9,318 bases of DNA from Gammaproteobacteria bacterium. GTDB lineage: Bacteria > Pseudomonadota > Gammaproteobacteria > Pseudomonadales > Pseudomonadaceae. The translations under genes were made by a program, and so were the position numbers. The notes beneath the pieces were generated by a model. The model had not been told where the DNA came from. It ran no database searches and saw nothing but the letters and a program-made list of their open reading frames with translations. Shown here one piece after another: positions 1 through 7,106 of this stretch; the first letter of the stretch is position 1; every line of letters begins with the position of its first letter. The stretch lies in assembly GCA_012513235.1 (NCBI GenBank), contig JAAZCO010000092.1, positions 1 to 9,318 of the forward strand. Reading direction: 5' to 3'.

Positions 1-100
1 CACCATCCAGTGGCGCTAATAACAGCACATAGGCTGGCACAATAGTAAATACGCATGAAGCGAAAAACGACATCGCCACACCGCGGCCTGACAACTGCAT
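1..100 (-). CDS. rarD: RarD-like EamA-family (DMT) transporter, N-terminal fragment
   Basis: Only the first 33 codons lie in the window; the gene continues beyond position 1. The start ATG is at 98-100, and the complement of 108-113 reads GAGAGG, a good ribosome binding site 7 nt upstream. The peptide begins MQLSGRGVAMSFFAS and runs through a hydrophobic segment (about residues 7-28) to LLLAPLDG. That matches the N-terminus of RarD-type drug/metabolite transporters, where the first membrane helix is followed by a conserved PLDG-type turn. RarD proteins are inner-membrane EamA-domain carriers with about ten helices; the substrate is generally unknown, and the E. coli name comes from a chloramphenicol-sensitivity annotation. 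The gene lies just downstream of the mrp operon on the same strand, separated by 160 bp. Family assignment rests on a short fragment and memory of the family, so it is moderately sure. Confidence 0.65.
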   Translation of the reverse strand, partial: MQLSGRGVAMSFFASCVFTIVPAYVLLLAPLDG

Positions 101-226
101 ACGGGTGCCTCTCAATAATAGATAAAGTGCAAGCAGCAATGGCTATAGCTGGTAGTCCAGCATCTATATAAAAATGCAGACCTGCCCTACAGACAATCGT
201 ACTCAACCCTTAAACATGTAAGATCA

Positions 227-248
227 CCAGCGCACTGCTGCACGCTGG
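227..248 (-). terminator. Stem-loop after mrpG, weak terminator candidate
   Basis: A perfect 6-bp inverted repeat (CCAGCG at 227-232, CGCTGG at 243-248) encloses a 10-nt loop and begins 12 nt past the mrpG stop codon. No T-run follows on the minus strand, so it is not a standard intrinsic terminator. It may only protect the mRNA end or have no role. Transcription could read through into the rarD-like gene. Confidence 0.25.
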
Positions 249-260
249 CATAACAGATCT

Positions 261-575
261 CTAATCTTTGCGATTAAAGCTTTTGACCTGCTGCTGCACT
301 GCAGCTTTAGCCAACATATACGCCGAGACCGGCGCACTTAACATCAGAAATAGCGTAATCAGTAATTCATGCACATGCAAGACTTCATCCTTGCTGCTGA
401 AATACAACATCGAAGCAATGAGCACACAGCCCACGCCCAAGGTTGTCGCTTTAGCCGGACCATGCAAGCGAGTAAAGAAGTCCGGAAAACGGTATAAACC
501 AATCGAACCTGCTAAAGCAAAAGCACTACCCACTAACAAAAAGAACGCAACACTGTATTCAACCCAAACCGACAT
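261..575 (-). CDS. mrpG: Mrp antiporter subunit G (PhaG/MnhG family)
   Basis: A 104-residue membrane protein and the smallest-domain partner of the Mrp cation/proton antiporter, located in the inner membrane. Three hydrophobic segments are visible (about residues 7-27, 42-60 and 67-88). The family signature RFPDFFTRLHGPAKATTLG lies between helices 1 and 2, around residues 28-47. The length fits the family (about 100-125 aa). It is the last gene of the operon and starts 14 nt after the mrpF stop; the spacer carries a modest GGGTGA ribosome binding site. MrpG has no known catalytic residue; in studied Mrp systems all subunits are needed for assembly and antiport. The stop is TAG at 261-263. Identification is firm from sequence plus operon position. 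Confidence 0.95.
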   Translation of the reverse strand: MSVWVEYSVAFFLLVGSAFALAGSIGLYRFPDFFTRLHGPAKATTLGVGCVLIASMLYFSSKDEVLHVHELLITLFLMLSAPVSAYMLAKAAVQQQVKSFNRKD

Positions 576-589
576 TTAATCACCCAATT

Positions 590-859
590 TTATTCAATAA
601 TATCGCCGCGCAATAGGTATTTACACAGCACAACCGTACTGAAAAAGCCAAATAAAGCGATTAATAAAGCCGCCTCAAAAAACAAGCGACTGCTTAACAA
701 CACCCCAAACATCACCAGCAAACCCAAACCATTCAGATATAAAGTATCCAAAGCTAAAATACGGTCCACCGCATCAGGGCCGCGTAGCAGGCGGATAAAG
801 TTCAGCACCAAACTCAAACCAAACATCAGCATACTGATATAAATTACTGTGCTGAGCAT
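590..859 (-). CDS. mrpF: Mrp antiporter subunit F (PhaF/MnhF family)
   Basis: An 89-residue, three-helix inner-membrane subunit of the Mrp complex. The family motif RGPDAVDRILALDTL spans residues 26-40, with conserved acidic residues D32 and D38; the equivalent acidic position has been implicated in antiport in Bacillus MrpF. Further helices lie at about residues 42-57 and 62-83. The ATG at 857-859 lies inside the 3' end of mrpE (16-bp overlap) and is preceded by a near-perfect AAGGAGGTG ribosome binding site 5 nt away, which fixes the start. It is followed by mrpG after 14 nt. Length and motif are normal for the family. Confidence 0.95.
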   Translation of the reverse strand: MLSTVIYISMLMFGLSLVLNFIRLLRGPDAVDRILALDTLYLNGLGLLVMFGVLLSSRLFFEAALLIALFGFFSTVVLCKYLLRGDIIE

Positions 860-1350
860 GCAAACACCTCCTTGAGTGGCTGTTCATAGCGCTGTTTAAT
901 CTCTGTAATCAAAGCCTGGGCATCATCACAATGCAAGGCATGCACCGTCAGTAATGACTCTTGACGATTGACGCTGGCCGCGACCGTACCTGGCGCTAAA
1001 GAAATAGCGCTAGCCAATAAATAAATCGCCAAATCATTATCCAACTCATAAGGCACTTGCACCCACATGGGTTGCAACTGATCAACACGCCCTAAAGCTA
1101 AACGCGCCACCTGAAAGTTGGCAACGATAATATCAACCAACATATGCTGGCTAAAAATAAAGGCATGTTTCCAGCTGCGGACATGCGGTAAACGTGGCCA
1201 CCAGTTTTGCGTAAAGCGTGGAATCAGCACCGCTAAAAAACCACCTAGCAACCAATGCCCCACCGAGGCAAAATCATCCACCAACAGCAACCACACTATC
1301 AGCAAGCATAAACTACCCAGTGGGTGGGCTAACCATTTTGAACCTTTCAT
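844..1350 (-). CDS. mrpE: Mrp antiporter subunit E (PhaE/MnhE family)
   Basis: A 168-residue inner-membrane subunit of the Mrp cation/proton antiporter. The N-terminal third carries two or three hydrophobic segments (about residues 8-24, 28-45 and 63-80). The C-terminal half is soluble-looking and holds the family hallmark SLAPGTVAASVNRQES (about residues 116-131), followed by LLTVHAL. Length is typical (about 155-175 aa). The ATG at 1348-1350 overlaps the mrpD stop as ATGA, and GGAGG lies 7 nt upstream inside mrpD, pointing to translational coupling. MrpE is not thought to carry the ion path itself, but it affects the amount and activity of the complex in studied systems. The final 16 bases are shared with mrpF. 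Confidence 0.94.
   Translation of the reverse strand: MKGSKWLAHPLGSLCLLIVWLLLVDDFASVGHWLLGGFLAVLIPRFTQNWWPRLPHVRSWKHAFIFSQHMLVDIIVANFQVARLALGRVDQLQPMWVQVPYELDNDLAIYLLASAISLAPGTVAASVNRQESLLTVHALHCDDAQALITEIKQRYEQPLKEVFACSAQ
865..873 (-). promoter_or_regulatory. Strong ribosome binding site for mrpF within mrpE
   Basis: On the minus strand this reads AAGGAGGTG, an almost full match to the anti-Shine-Dalgarno sequence, 5 nt before the mrpF ATG. The same bases encode Lys-Glu-Val near the C-terminus of MrpE, so the end of mrpE is doubly used. This supports the mrpF start and suggests mrpF is translated more strongly than its neighbours. Confidence 0.85.
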
Positions 1351-2849
1351 CGTACGTCCTCCAACTGCATGGCCTGCACATAAGGCTGTACATCCAACAA
1401 TTGCATGGCCGCCGCTTCAGTAAAGTCAATTACTGGCTGCGCAAACACCACCAATACTGCACTGCTCAACAGCAGCAGTGCCGCAATAGCAAATGCCGTT
1501 TTATCTAAAGGTGCCGCCGCACTGGCCGTCGTATGATGACGCCAAAACACTAAGCTGCCGGCACGACTTAAACCAATCACACCGACCAAACCTGACACCA
1601 AAACCACCGACCATAACTGCCATGCAGCCGTATCAGACACCGCTTGCAGCAGTAACACCTTACCCAAAAAGCCTGAGAACGGCGGCAAGCCTGCCACCGC
1701 AATGGCACCTAAAAAGAAGCTGGCACCCAACAAGTGTGGATTAAGTAAAGCTGGACCAACTTTCAGTCCACCACCCAAATCTGCACGCTGTTTGGCTATA
1801 ATGTCAGCCAGTAAAAACAGACCGGCAATCACCCAAGTACTGTGAATCAGATAATACAAACTGGCAGCTATCGTTGCTTCAGTACCGACAGCAATCCCGG
1901 CCAGCAAAGTACCCACCGACACCAAAACTAAATAAGCTAACAAGCTGCCTAAACTATTGGCAGCAAACGCACCTAAAGCAGCTAAGGCCATGGTTAACAA
2001 GGCCAGCACCCACAACAGATTACTACCTAAGCCACTGGCACCACCGGCCTCATCACCAAACACCAAGGTGCCAAAGCGTAAAATGGCATATAAGCCCACC
2101 TTGGTCATCACAGCAAACAACGCCGCTACGGGTGCTGTAGCACTGGCATAAGCACGCGGCAACCAAAAGTGCAGCGGTAAAAAAGCCGCCTTCAGGCCAA
2201 ACACCAACATCAACAAAGCACCCGCAGCTTCCAGCAAGAACAGCTGATCACCTTCGGCTTGCGCAACAAAACGGGCTAAATCAACCATATTCAGTGTGCC
2301 AGCGACGCCATAAAACAAGCCTGCAGCCACTAAAAACAACCCGGAACCAATCAGATTTAAAATCACATAATGCAATGCCGCACGAATACGCGCCGCACCC
2401 AAACCATGCAAAAGCAACGCATAGGAGGCAATCAGTAAAATCTCAAAGAACACAAAGAGGTTAAATAGGTCACCCGTTAAAAACGCACCGTTAATTCCAG
2501 CAATCTGAAACTGCAGCAACGCATGAAAATAGCCGCCGCGCTGATCATCACCGCGTACTGCATACGCAGTCACAAATACCGCAAGTACTGCAGTGACTCC
2601 TAGCATCAAAGCACTGAGGCGATCCAAGACCAAGACAATCCCAAAGGGTGCCGACCAATTGCCTAAGCTGTATACCTGAATATCGCCACTGTGTGCTTGC
2701 AGCAACAAATAGCCTGCACACAGCAACAGCATCAGAACACTTACGACGCTACTCAGGCGCGCTAACTGAATGGCTTGGCGCGGCACCAGCATCAGTAACG
2801 CACCGCACAACAACGGCAACAATACGGGGAGCAACAATAAATGATTCAT
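1347..2849 (-). CDS. mrpD: Mrp antiporter subunit D (NuoM/N-like proton-translocating subunit)
   Basis: A 500-residue polytopic inner-membrane protein of the proton_antipo_M family, homologous to complex I subunits NuoL/M/N and to MrpA. Visible signatures are LFNLFVFFEILLIASYAL with the ion-path glutamate E136, GLKAAFLPLHFWLPRAY with K220 and H227 (about residues 218-234), and the transmembrane lysine K250 in VMTKVG. Near residues 300-306, where MrpA has a lysine before LLAY, the sequence is NSLGSLLAY without a charged residue. The later helix YLIHSTWVIAGLFLL keeps its histidine but has no lysine; this appears to be a trait of proteobacterial MrpD proteins. The ATG overlaps the mrpC stop as ATGA, with GGAG 8 nt upstream. 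Length is normal for MrpD. Confidence 0.97.
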   Translation of the reverse strand: MNHLLLLPVLLPLLCGALLMLVPRQAIQLARLSSVVSVLMLLLCAGYLLLQAHSGDIQVYSLGNWSAPFGIVLVLDRLSALMLGVTAVLAVFVTAYAVRGDDQRGGYFHALLQFQIAGINGAFLTGDLFNLFVFFEILLIASYALLLHGLGAARIRAALHYVILNLIGSGLFLVAAGLFYGVAGTLNMVDLARFVAQAEGDQLFLLEAAGALLMLVFGLKAAFLPLHFWLPRAYASATAPVAALFAVMTKVGLYAILRFGTLVFGDEAGGASGLGSNLLWVLALLTMALAALGAFAANSLGSLLAYLVLVSVGTLLAGIAVGTEATIAASLYYLIHSTWVIAGLFLLADIIAKQRADLGGGLKVGPALLNPHLLGASFFLGAIAVAGLPPFSGFLGKVLLLQAVSDTAAWQLWSVVLVSGLVGVIGLSRAGSLVFWRHHTTASAAAPLDKTAFAIAALLLLSSAVLVVFAQPVIDFTEAAAMQLLDVQPYVQAMQLEDVR

Positions 2850-3247
2850 CGTGATGCTCCCGGGCGCTGTCGTTTAGCCTGCTGACGCTTACTTTTCATC
2901 TTGCGCTGCTTGGTCTCAGGTCGAGGCTTTTCCACACCATCCACATGATCATTCCCCAGTTCAGTATGTGCTCGTAAAGACAAAATAAGCACAAAGGCCG
3001 TCATAGCAAAACCAATCACAATGGCCGTCAATACTAATGCCTGTGGCACTGGATCGGTGTAACTGCTGGCATCACTGAGTACTGCCGGCTGCCCCGTATG
3101 CAAACGTCCCATCGCAAATAAAAACAAATTCACCGCATAGGAAAACAAAGTCAAACCCAACGCCACACTAAAAGTACGCGCACGCAAAATCAGATACACA
3201 CCACTGAAGGTCAACACTCCAATGGCAATGGCGACTAATAATTCCAT
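2846..3247 (-). CDS. mrpC: Mrp antiporter subunit C (NuoK-like) with basic C-terminal tail
   Basis: A 133-residue subunit homologous to NuoK of complex I. Three helices are visible at about residues 4-22, 27-46 and 70-93. The family signature DPVPQALVLTAIVIGFA lies at the start of helix 3 (about residues 65-81). The transmembrane part is normal, but residues about 107-133 form a strongly basic tail rich in Lys, Arg and Gln (for example KQRKMKSKRQQAKRQR). Many MrpC proteins end near 110-125 residues, so the tail is a modest extension predicted to face the cytoplasm. The start overlaps the mrpA stop by one base (TAATG), with GGAGG 7 nt upstream within mrpA. The stop overlaps the mrpD start (ATGA). 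Confidence 0.95.
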   Translation of the reverse strand: MELLVAIAIGVLTFSGVYLILRARTFSVALGLTLFSYAVNLFLFAMGRLHTGQPAVLSDASSYTDPVPQALVLTAIVIGFAMTAFVLILSLRAHTELGNDHVDGVEKPRPETKQRKMKSKRQQAKRQRPGASR

Positions 3248-6051
3248 TACGCTTCCTCCGGCAGTTTTACACTGTGACCAATACCGCCCAAACCACTTAA
3301 AATCAGCAGCGTGCCTCCCACTACAGTCAAGTACACACCCAAATCAAACAGCATGGCGGATGCCACTTCAATCTCACCAATCAACGGCAGATTAATATGG
3401 GCAAAAGCCGAGGTTAAGAAGGGGTAGCCCAAAGGCAAACTCGCCAAGCCCGTCGCTGCGGCAATCAATACCCCCGCTGCCGCTAAGCGTGGCAAACTGA
3501 CCCCCATACGGGTTTGCACCCACTCTTGACCGTAGGCCACTTGCAATAGAATCAACGCTACCGCAGTGATTAAGCCCGCAATAAAACCACCACCGGGCTC
3601 GTTATGACCACGCAAGAAAATAAACATCGACACCAAAAGAGCCAGTGGCAAAATCAAACGTGCCAACATGCCCAGCATCATCGGATAAACTTCTGTCGAC
3701 CACGCTCGCCCCATGGTATCCACACGCGCACGCGGCAGACTTAAACCTTGCAGTAAAGCCACTGTGGCAATAGCGGTAATCGCCAATACACTGATTTCAC
3801 CCAAGGTATCAAAACCGCGAAAATCCACTAAAATCACATTGACTACGTTCGTACCACCGCCACCAGTCAAGCTATTAGCCAAGAAGAAATCAGCAATACT
3901 CTGATACGGACGCGTCAATACCGCAAAAGTCAGTACCGCCATCAACACCGCACAACTTGCCGCAATACCGTAATCACGTAAGCGCAATAAGCTACTGGAC
4001 TCCAGCGGCGCTTGAGCGGGTAAGAAGTACACCACCAACAGCATCAGCAAGATGGTCACGACCTCAACCACAAGCTGGGTTAACGCCAAGTCCGGCGCTG
4101 AAAAGCGTGCGAACACCATGGCAACTACGAGACCGACAACACTGAGCATCAACAGCGCGGTTAAGCGCTGTCGGTGCAACCCCATAGTGAGCAGCGCACT
4201 GATCGCCATCACGCCTAAACCTAAAGCTGTTAAAGGATCAACAGGCGTTAAAGCAACTTCACCGGTGATTTGTGTCAAAGGTGCCAGCCATACGGTGAGC
4301 ATGACAATTACCGCGACCAATAAAAGACTGATATAACGCTGCAAAGAGCCATTCTCAATGCGCGCTAACATGCGCGAAACAACGCCATACAGAAAACGTA
4401 TGCCGCCTTCAAATATCATGCGCGCATTGATATCAGGCAAGCCTTCATACCAACGGAACAAAGGCTCGCGCTGGCTATACACCAAAACGCCACCGATCAG
4501 GGCCAAGACACTCATCAGTAAGGGTAGATTAAAGCCATGCCAAATCGCCAAGTCATACTCAGGTAAGGCATGCCCTAAACTGGCTTGCGCCGCCGTAGCC
4601 AATAACGAATCAATGGTAAAGGCTGGCAACATACCCACCAGTAAGCAACAAAACACCAACACTTCCACAGGGATTTTCATATAGCGCGGTGGCTCGTGCG
4701 GTGGAAACTTCGGCAAATTAATCGGTGTGCCATTAAAGAATACATCGTGAATAAAACGCAGCGAATAAGCGACAGAAAACACTCCAGCAATAGTGGCCAT
4801 AGTCGGCAACAACCAACTAAAACTACCCAATAAATGCTGATGTAGAGTTTCCGAAAAGAACATCTCTTTACTTAAAAAACCATTGAGCAGCGGCACACCG
4901 GCCATCGCAGATGAGGCCACCATCGCTAGAACGGCCGTATGCGGCATATACTTCCACAAACCGTTAATACGCCGCATATCACGACTGCCGGTTTCATGGT
5001 CAATAATCCCTGCCGCCATAAACAACGACGCCTTAAAGGTGGCATGGTTAATAATATGGAAGATCGCGGCCACTGGAGCAAAATCTGAGTCCAAACCAAA
5101 TAACAAGGTGATCAGACCCAGGTGACTGATGGTTGAGTAGGCTAACAAGCCCTTAAGATCATGCTGAAATAAAGCAGTCACCGCCCCCACTAACAAAGTA
5201 ATCAGGCCAGTAAAGGTCACTAAGTAGAACCACCAATCCGTTCCGGATAACAGCGGATACAAACGCGCCAGTAAAAACACACCCGCTTTCACCATAGTGG
5301 CTGAGTGCAAATAAGCCGATACAGGCGTGGGCGCTGACATTGCGTGCGGCAGCCAAAAATGAAAGGGAAACTGTGCGGACTTGGTAAACACACCCAATAA
5401 CACCAACACTAAAGCCACAGGATATAAACTGTGTGCACGCAGCACGTCACCGGCGGCCAATACCTCAGTCAACTCATAGCTGCCCACCACATGGCCAATC
5501 ACCAAAATACCCGCCAGCAAGGCTAAACCACCGCCACCGGTCACTGCTAACGCCATCCGCGCTCCTTGGCGAGCGGCAGTTTGATGACTCCAAAAACCAA
5601 TCAACAAAAACGATGACAGACTGGTCAACTCCCAGAACATCAACATCAGCAGTAAATTACCCGCCAATACCAAGCCGAGCATTGAGCCCATAAAGAGTAA
5701 TAAACAGCTAAAGAAACGCGCCACCCGCTCTTGTTCTGACAGGTAATAACGCGCATAGAGAATGACCAAAAGACCAATCCCTAGAATCAATAAAGAAAAG
5801 AGATAACTTAAACCATCGAGGCAAAAACTTAAGTTAAGGCCCAGCTGCGTGATCCAAGCATAATTGACGCTGATAATATCACCAGCTAGCACTTGCGAGG
5901 TTTGGCTGAGCAGTAAACCCAAGCCAAGCAAAGGCGCAATGGCGGTTGCCACAGCAATCCAAGTTTGACCGCGTCGCGCGGCGAGAAAAGGCAAGATAAC
6001 TGCCAGAAAAGGTGCAAAAACTAACGCAAGTAAAACCACATAAGCCTCCAT
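3247..6051 (-). CDS. mrpA: Mrp antiporter fused subunits A and B
   Basis: A 934-residue inner-membrane protein and the largest subunit of the multi-subunit Mrp (CPA3) cation/proton antiporter. The N-terminal two-thirds is the NuoL-like antiporter domain: FWELTS with E141, TKSAQFPFHFWLPHAM with K224, H231 and H236, K255 in ATMVKAG, and K300 before LLAYSTISHLG. A MrpA-specific C-terminal part follows: APDLALTQLVVEVVT around residues 652-666, and VNVILVDFRGFDTLGE around 737-752. From about residue 785 to the end is a complete MrpB-like domain (LRGHNEPGGGFIAGL near 813-827), so A and B are one polypeptide, as is usual in Pseudomonas and other proteobacteria. It is the first gene of the operon. 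The ATG at 6049-6051 has no obvious Shine-Dalgarno sequence; the frame is open further upstream but offers no better start. Confidence 0.97.
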   Translation of the reverse strand: MEAYVVLLALVFAPFLAVILPFLAARRGQTWIAVATAIAPLLGLGLLLSQTSQVLAGDIISVNYAWITQLGLNLSFCLDGLSYLFSLLILGIGLLVILYARYYLSEQERVARFFSCLLLFMGSMLGLVLAGNLLLMLMFWELTSLSSFLLIGFWSHQTAARQGARMALAVTGGGGLALLAGILVIGHVVGSYELTEVLAAGDVLRAHSLYPVALVLVLLGVFTKSAQFPFHFWLPHAMSAPTPVSAYLHSATMVKAGVFLLARLYPLLSGTDWWFYLVTFTGLITLLVGAVTALFQHDLKGLLAYSTISHLGLITLLFGLDSDFAPVAAIFHIINHATFKASLFMAAGIIDHETGSRDMRRINGLWKYMPHTAVLAMVASSAMAGVPLLNGFLSKEMFFSETLHQHLLGSFSWLLPTMATIAGVFSVAYSLRFIHDVFFNGTPINLPKFPPHEPPRYMKIPVEVLVFCCLLVGMLPAFTIDSLLATAAQASLGHALPEYDLAIWHGFNLPLLMSVLALIGGVLVYSQREPLFRWYEGLPDINARMIFEGGIRFLYGVVSRMLARIENGSLQRYISLLLVAVIVMLTVWLAPLTQITGEVALTPVDPLTALGLGVMAISALLTMGLHRQRLTALLMLSVVGLVVAMVFARFSAPDLALTQLVVEVVTILLMLLVVYFLPAQAPLESSSLLRLRDYGIAASCAVLMAVLTFAVLTRPYQSIADFFLANSLTGGGGTNVVNVILVDFRGFDTLGEISVLAITAIATVALLQGLSLPRARVDTMGRAWSTEVYPMMLGMLARLILPLALLVSMFIFLRGHNEPGGGFIAGLITAVALILLQVAYGQEWVQTRMGVSLPRLAAAGVLIAAATGLASLPLGYPFLTSAFAHINLPLIGEIEVASAMLFDLGVYLTVVGGTLLILSGLGGIGHSVKLPEEA

Positions 6052-6102
6052 ATTGTTCTGCCGGACGAACAGGAGACACCCAGCGATCAGAAAAAAACGG
6101 CG

Positions 6103-6131
6103 ATTATCCAGTACAAACCCACAAGTGTCTG
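6103..6131 (-). promoter_or_regulatory. Candidate sigma-70 promoter for the mrp operon
   Basis: On the minus strand a CAGACA -35 element (6126-6131, 4 of 6 to consensus) and a GATAAT -10 element (6103-6108, 5 of 6) are separated by exactly 17 nt. It lies between the lipoprotein-gene terminator and mrpA, in A/T-rich DNA. Transcription would begin near 6096 and give a leader of about 45 nt. Other A/T-rich hexamers occur in 6135-6190, so this is the best of several possibilities. Confidence 0.4.
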
Positions 6132-6192
6132 TAAATTTTATGTTACTAAATTAAACAAAGCTTAAATAGTAAACGACTGGGCATAGCCTATT

Positions 6193-6230
6193 AAAAAAGC
6201 CCTGAGTGATTTTAGAGTCACTCAGGGCTT
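6193..6230 (-). terminator. Rho-independent terminator of the slyB-like gene
   Basis: A 13-bp perfect stem (arms 6197-6209 and 6218-6230, core GCCCTGAGTGA) with an 8-nt loop sits 26 nt past the lipoprotein stop codon. On the minus strand it is followed directly by a run of T residues (6193-6198 on the plus strand are all A). This is a textbook intrinsic terminator for the lipoprotein gene and separates it from the mrp operon. The plus-strand side has no comparable T-run. Confidence 0.93.
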
Positions 6231-6255
6231 GTTGAGCAGCGACACTCTTAAATAA

Positions 6256-6720
6256 TTAAGGTGCGACGCGACTTTGACCATTAACGTTGGTGATACGCAC
6301 GCGCTGGCCTAAACGAAACACTTGGTTAGGTTCCACAGCCTGCACATAAGCACGCAAGACCCCGTCATCTTCACGCACAGTGATTTCTACACCCTGAGTG
6401 CGCGTTATACCCTCTTCTGCTGCGGCACCAGCAAGACCACCCGCTACAGCACCAATCACTGCCGCAACCGCGCTACCACGACCGCCACCGACTGTACTAC
6501 CGGCGATACCACCGATCACCGTACCCGCACCGGCACCGATTGGCGTTTTTGTACCTTCAATTTTAACAGGACGTAACGACTCAATGGTTCCCATACGTAT
6601 TGTTTGTACTTTACGAGCATCAGCACGCGAATAACTATCGCCCGTTAATTTAGAAGCACAACCCGTCATAAGTAGGCTCAGCGCTGTAAAAGTTGCCGCA
6701 AAAACAATAGACTTGCGCAT
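6256..6720 (-). CDS. SlyB-like glycine-zipper outer-membrane lipoprotein
   Basis: A 154-residue predicted lipoprotein. Residues 1-20 form a signal peptide with a lipobox ending LLMTGC, so Cys21 would be lipidated. Ala and Ser at +2 and +3 (no Asp) favour sorting to the outer membrane. The middle region (about residues 60-103) is a glycine-zipper segment rich in Gly and Ala with GxxxG-type repeats, characteristic of the SlyB/PcpY/glycine-zipper-2TM family. The C-terminal part (about 108-154) is a small hydrophilic beta-rich domain, EITVREDDGVLRAYVQ through LGQRVRI, also seen in SlyB-like proteins. Such proteins help maintain outer-membrane integrity. The ATG at 6718-6720 has AAGGAG 8 nt upstream. 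P. aeruginosa, from memory, also has a protein of this type beside its sha/mrp genes. Confidence 0.88.
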   Translation of the reverse strand: MRKSIVFAATFTALSLLMTGCASKLTGDSYSRADARKVQTIRMGTIESLRPVKIEGTKTPIGAGAGTVIGGIAGSTVGGGRGSAVAAVIGAVAGGLAGAAAEEGITRTQGVEITVREDDGVLRAYVQAVEPNQVFRLGQRVRITNVNGQSRVAP

Positions 6721-6802
6721 ATGGATGACTCCTTAATATATAAATACAGACCATCAAAGACAGCTAAACACCTTAGATGTTACCACCAACCTTGAGGAAC
6801 CT

Positions 6803-7039
6803 ATGGATTATTTTATTATCGCAGTTGCGACGCTTTCTGGATTATATTTTCACTGGTGGATTTTCGCGCGCATCAAACGCTGGACCAATCGCGACTTAGC
6901 GCTGTCCATGGCAGGTGATGATCCGCAAAAGAAAGCTTACATGCTAGAAAAACTTGAAGAGGCAACAGCGCTCAAAGTTAAAAAAGCGCAATTGGAAGAT
7001 TGGCTGCAAACCGCAGCGAATCAATATAGCCAAGTGTAA
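6803..7039 (+). CDS. Small single-pass membrane protein, function unknown
   Basis: A 78-residue protein. Residues 2-21 form one hydrophobic helix with an aromatic FHWWIF boundary, followed at once by RIKRW. By the positive-inside rule the rest should be cytoplasmic. Residues about 38-72 are charged and predicted helical (PQKKAYMLEKLEEATALK then KKAQLEDWLQ) and could form a short coiled coil. The start ATG has GAGG 5 nt upstream, supporting it. The gene is divergent from the slyB-like gene (82 bp between starts) and convergent with pdxH. I recall similar small hypothetical proteins beside pdxH in Pseudomonas but cannot name a function. Codon use resembles its neighbours, so it looks native. 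Confidence 0.8.
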   Translation: MDYFIIAVATLSGLYFHWWIFARIKRWTNRDLALSMAGDDPQKKAYMLEKLEEATALKVKKAQLEDWLQTAANQYSQV

Positions 7040-7064
7040 AGCAGGTCAAACAATAGGCCTTAAA

Positions 7065-7097
7065 CTGATTGAGCTTGAACATAACAAGCTCAATCAG
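7065..7097. terminator. Bidirectional hairpin between convergent genes
   Basis: A 13-bp perfect stem (CTGATTGAGCTTG at 7065-7077 and its complement at 7085-7097) with a 7-nt loop lies between the stop of the small membrane protein gene (7039) and the pdxH stop (7107). The T-run is short on the minus strand (TTT) and absent on the plus strand, so termination may be partial. The position and symmetry suit a shared terminator. Confidence 0.75.
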
Positions 7098-7106
7098 CAA
7101 CAGCTG

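Noticed and set aside
148..161. GCTGG-TAGT-CCAGC hairpin upstream of the rarD-like gene
   Set aside because: A 5-bp stem with no T-run and no clear promoter relation is within chance for this length.
5159..5356. A 65-codon open frame within mrpA on the same strand
   Set aside because: It lies inside the conserved antiporter domain in another frame and shows no recognisable motif of its own.
5879..6079. A 66-codon frame overlapping the mrpA start
   Set aside because: It shares the DNA of the conserved MrpA N-terminal helices in a shifted frame; nothing marks it as a gene.
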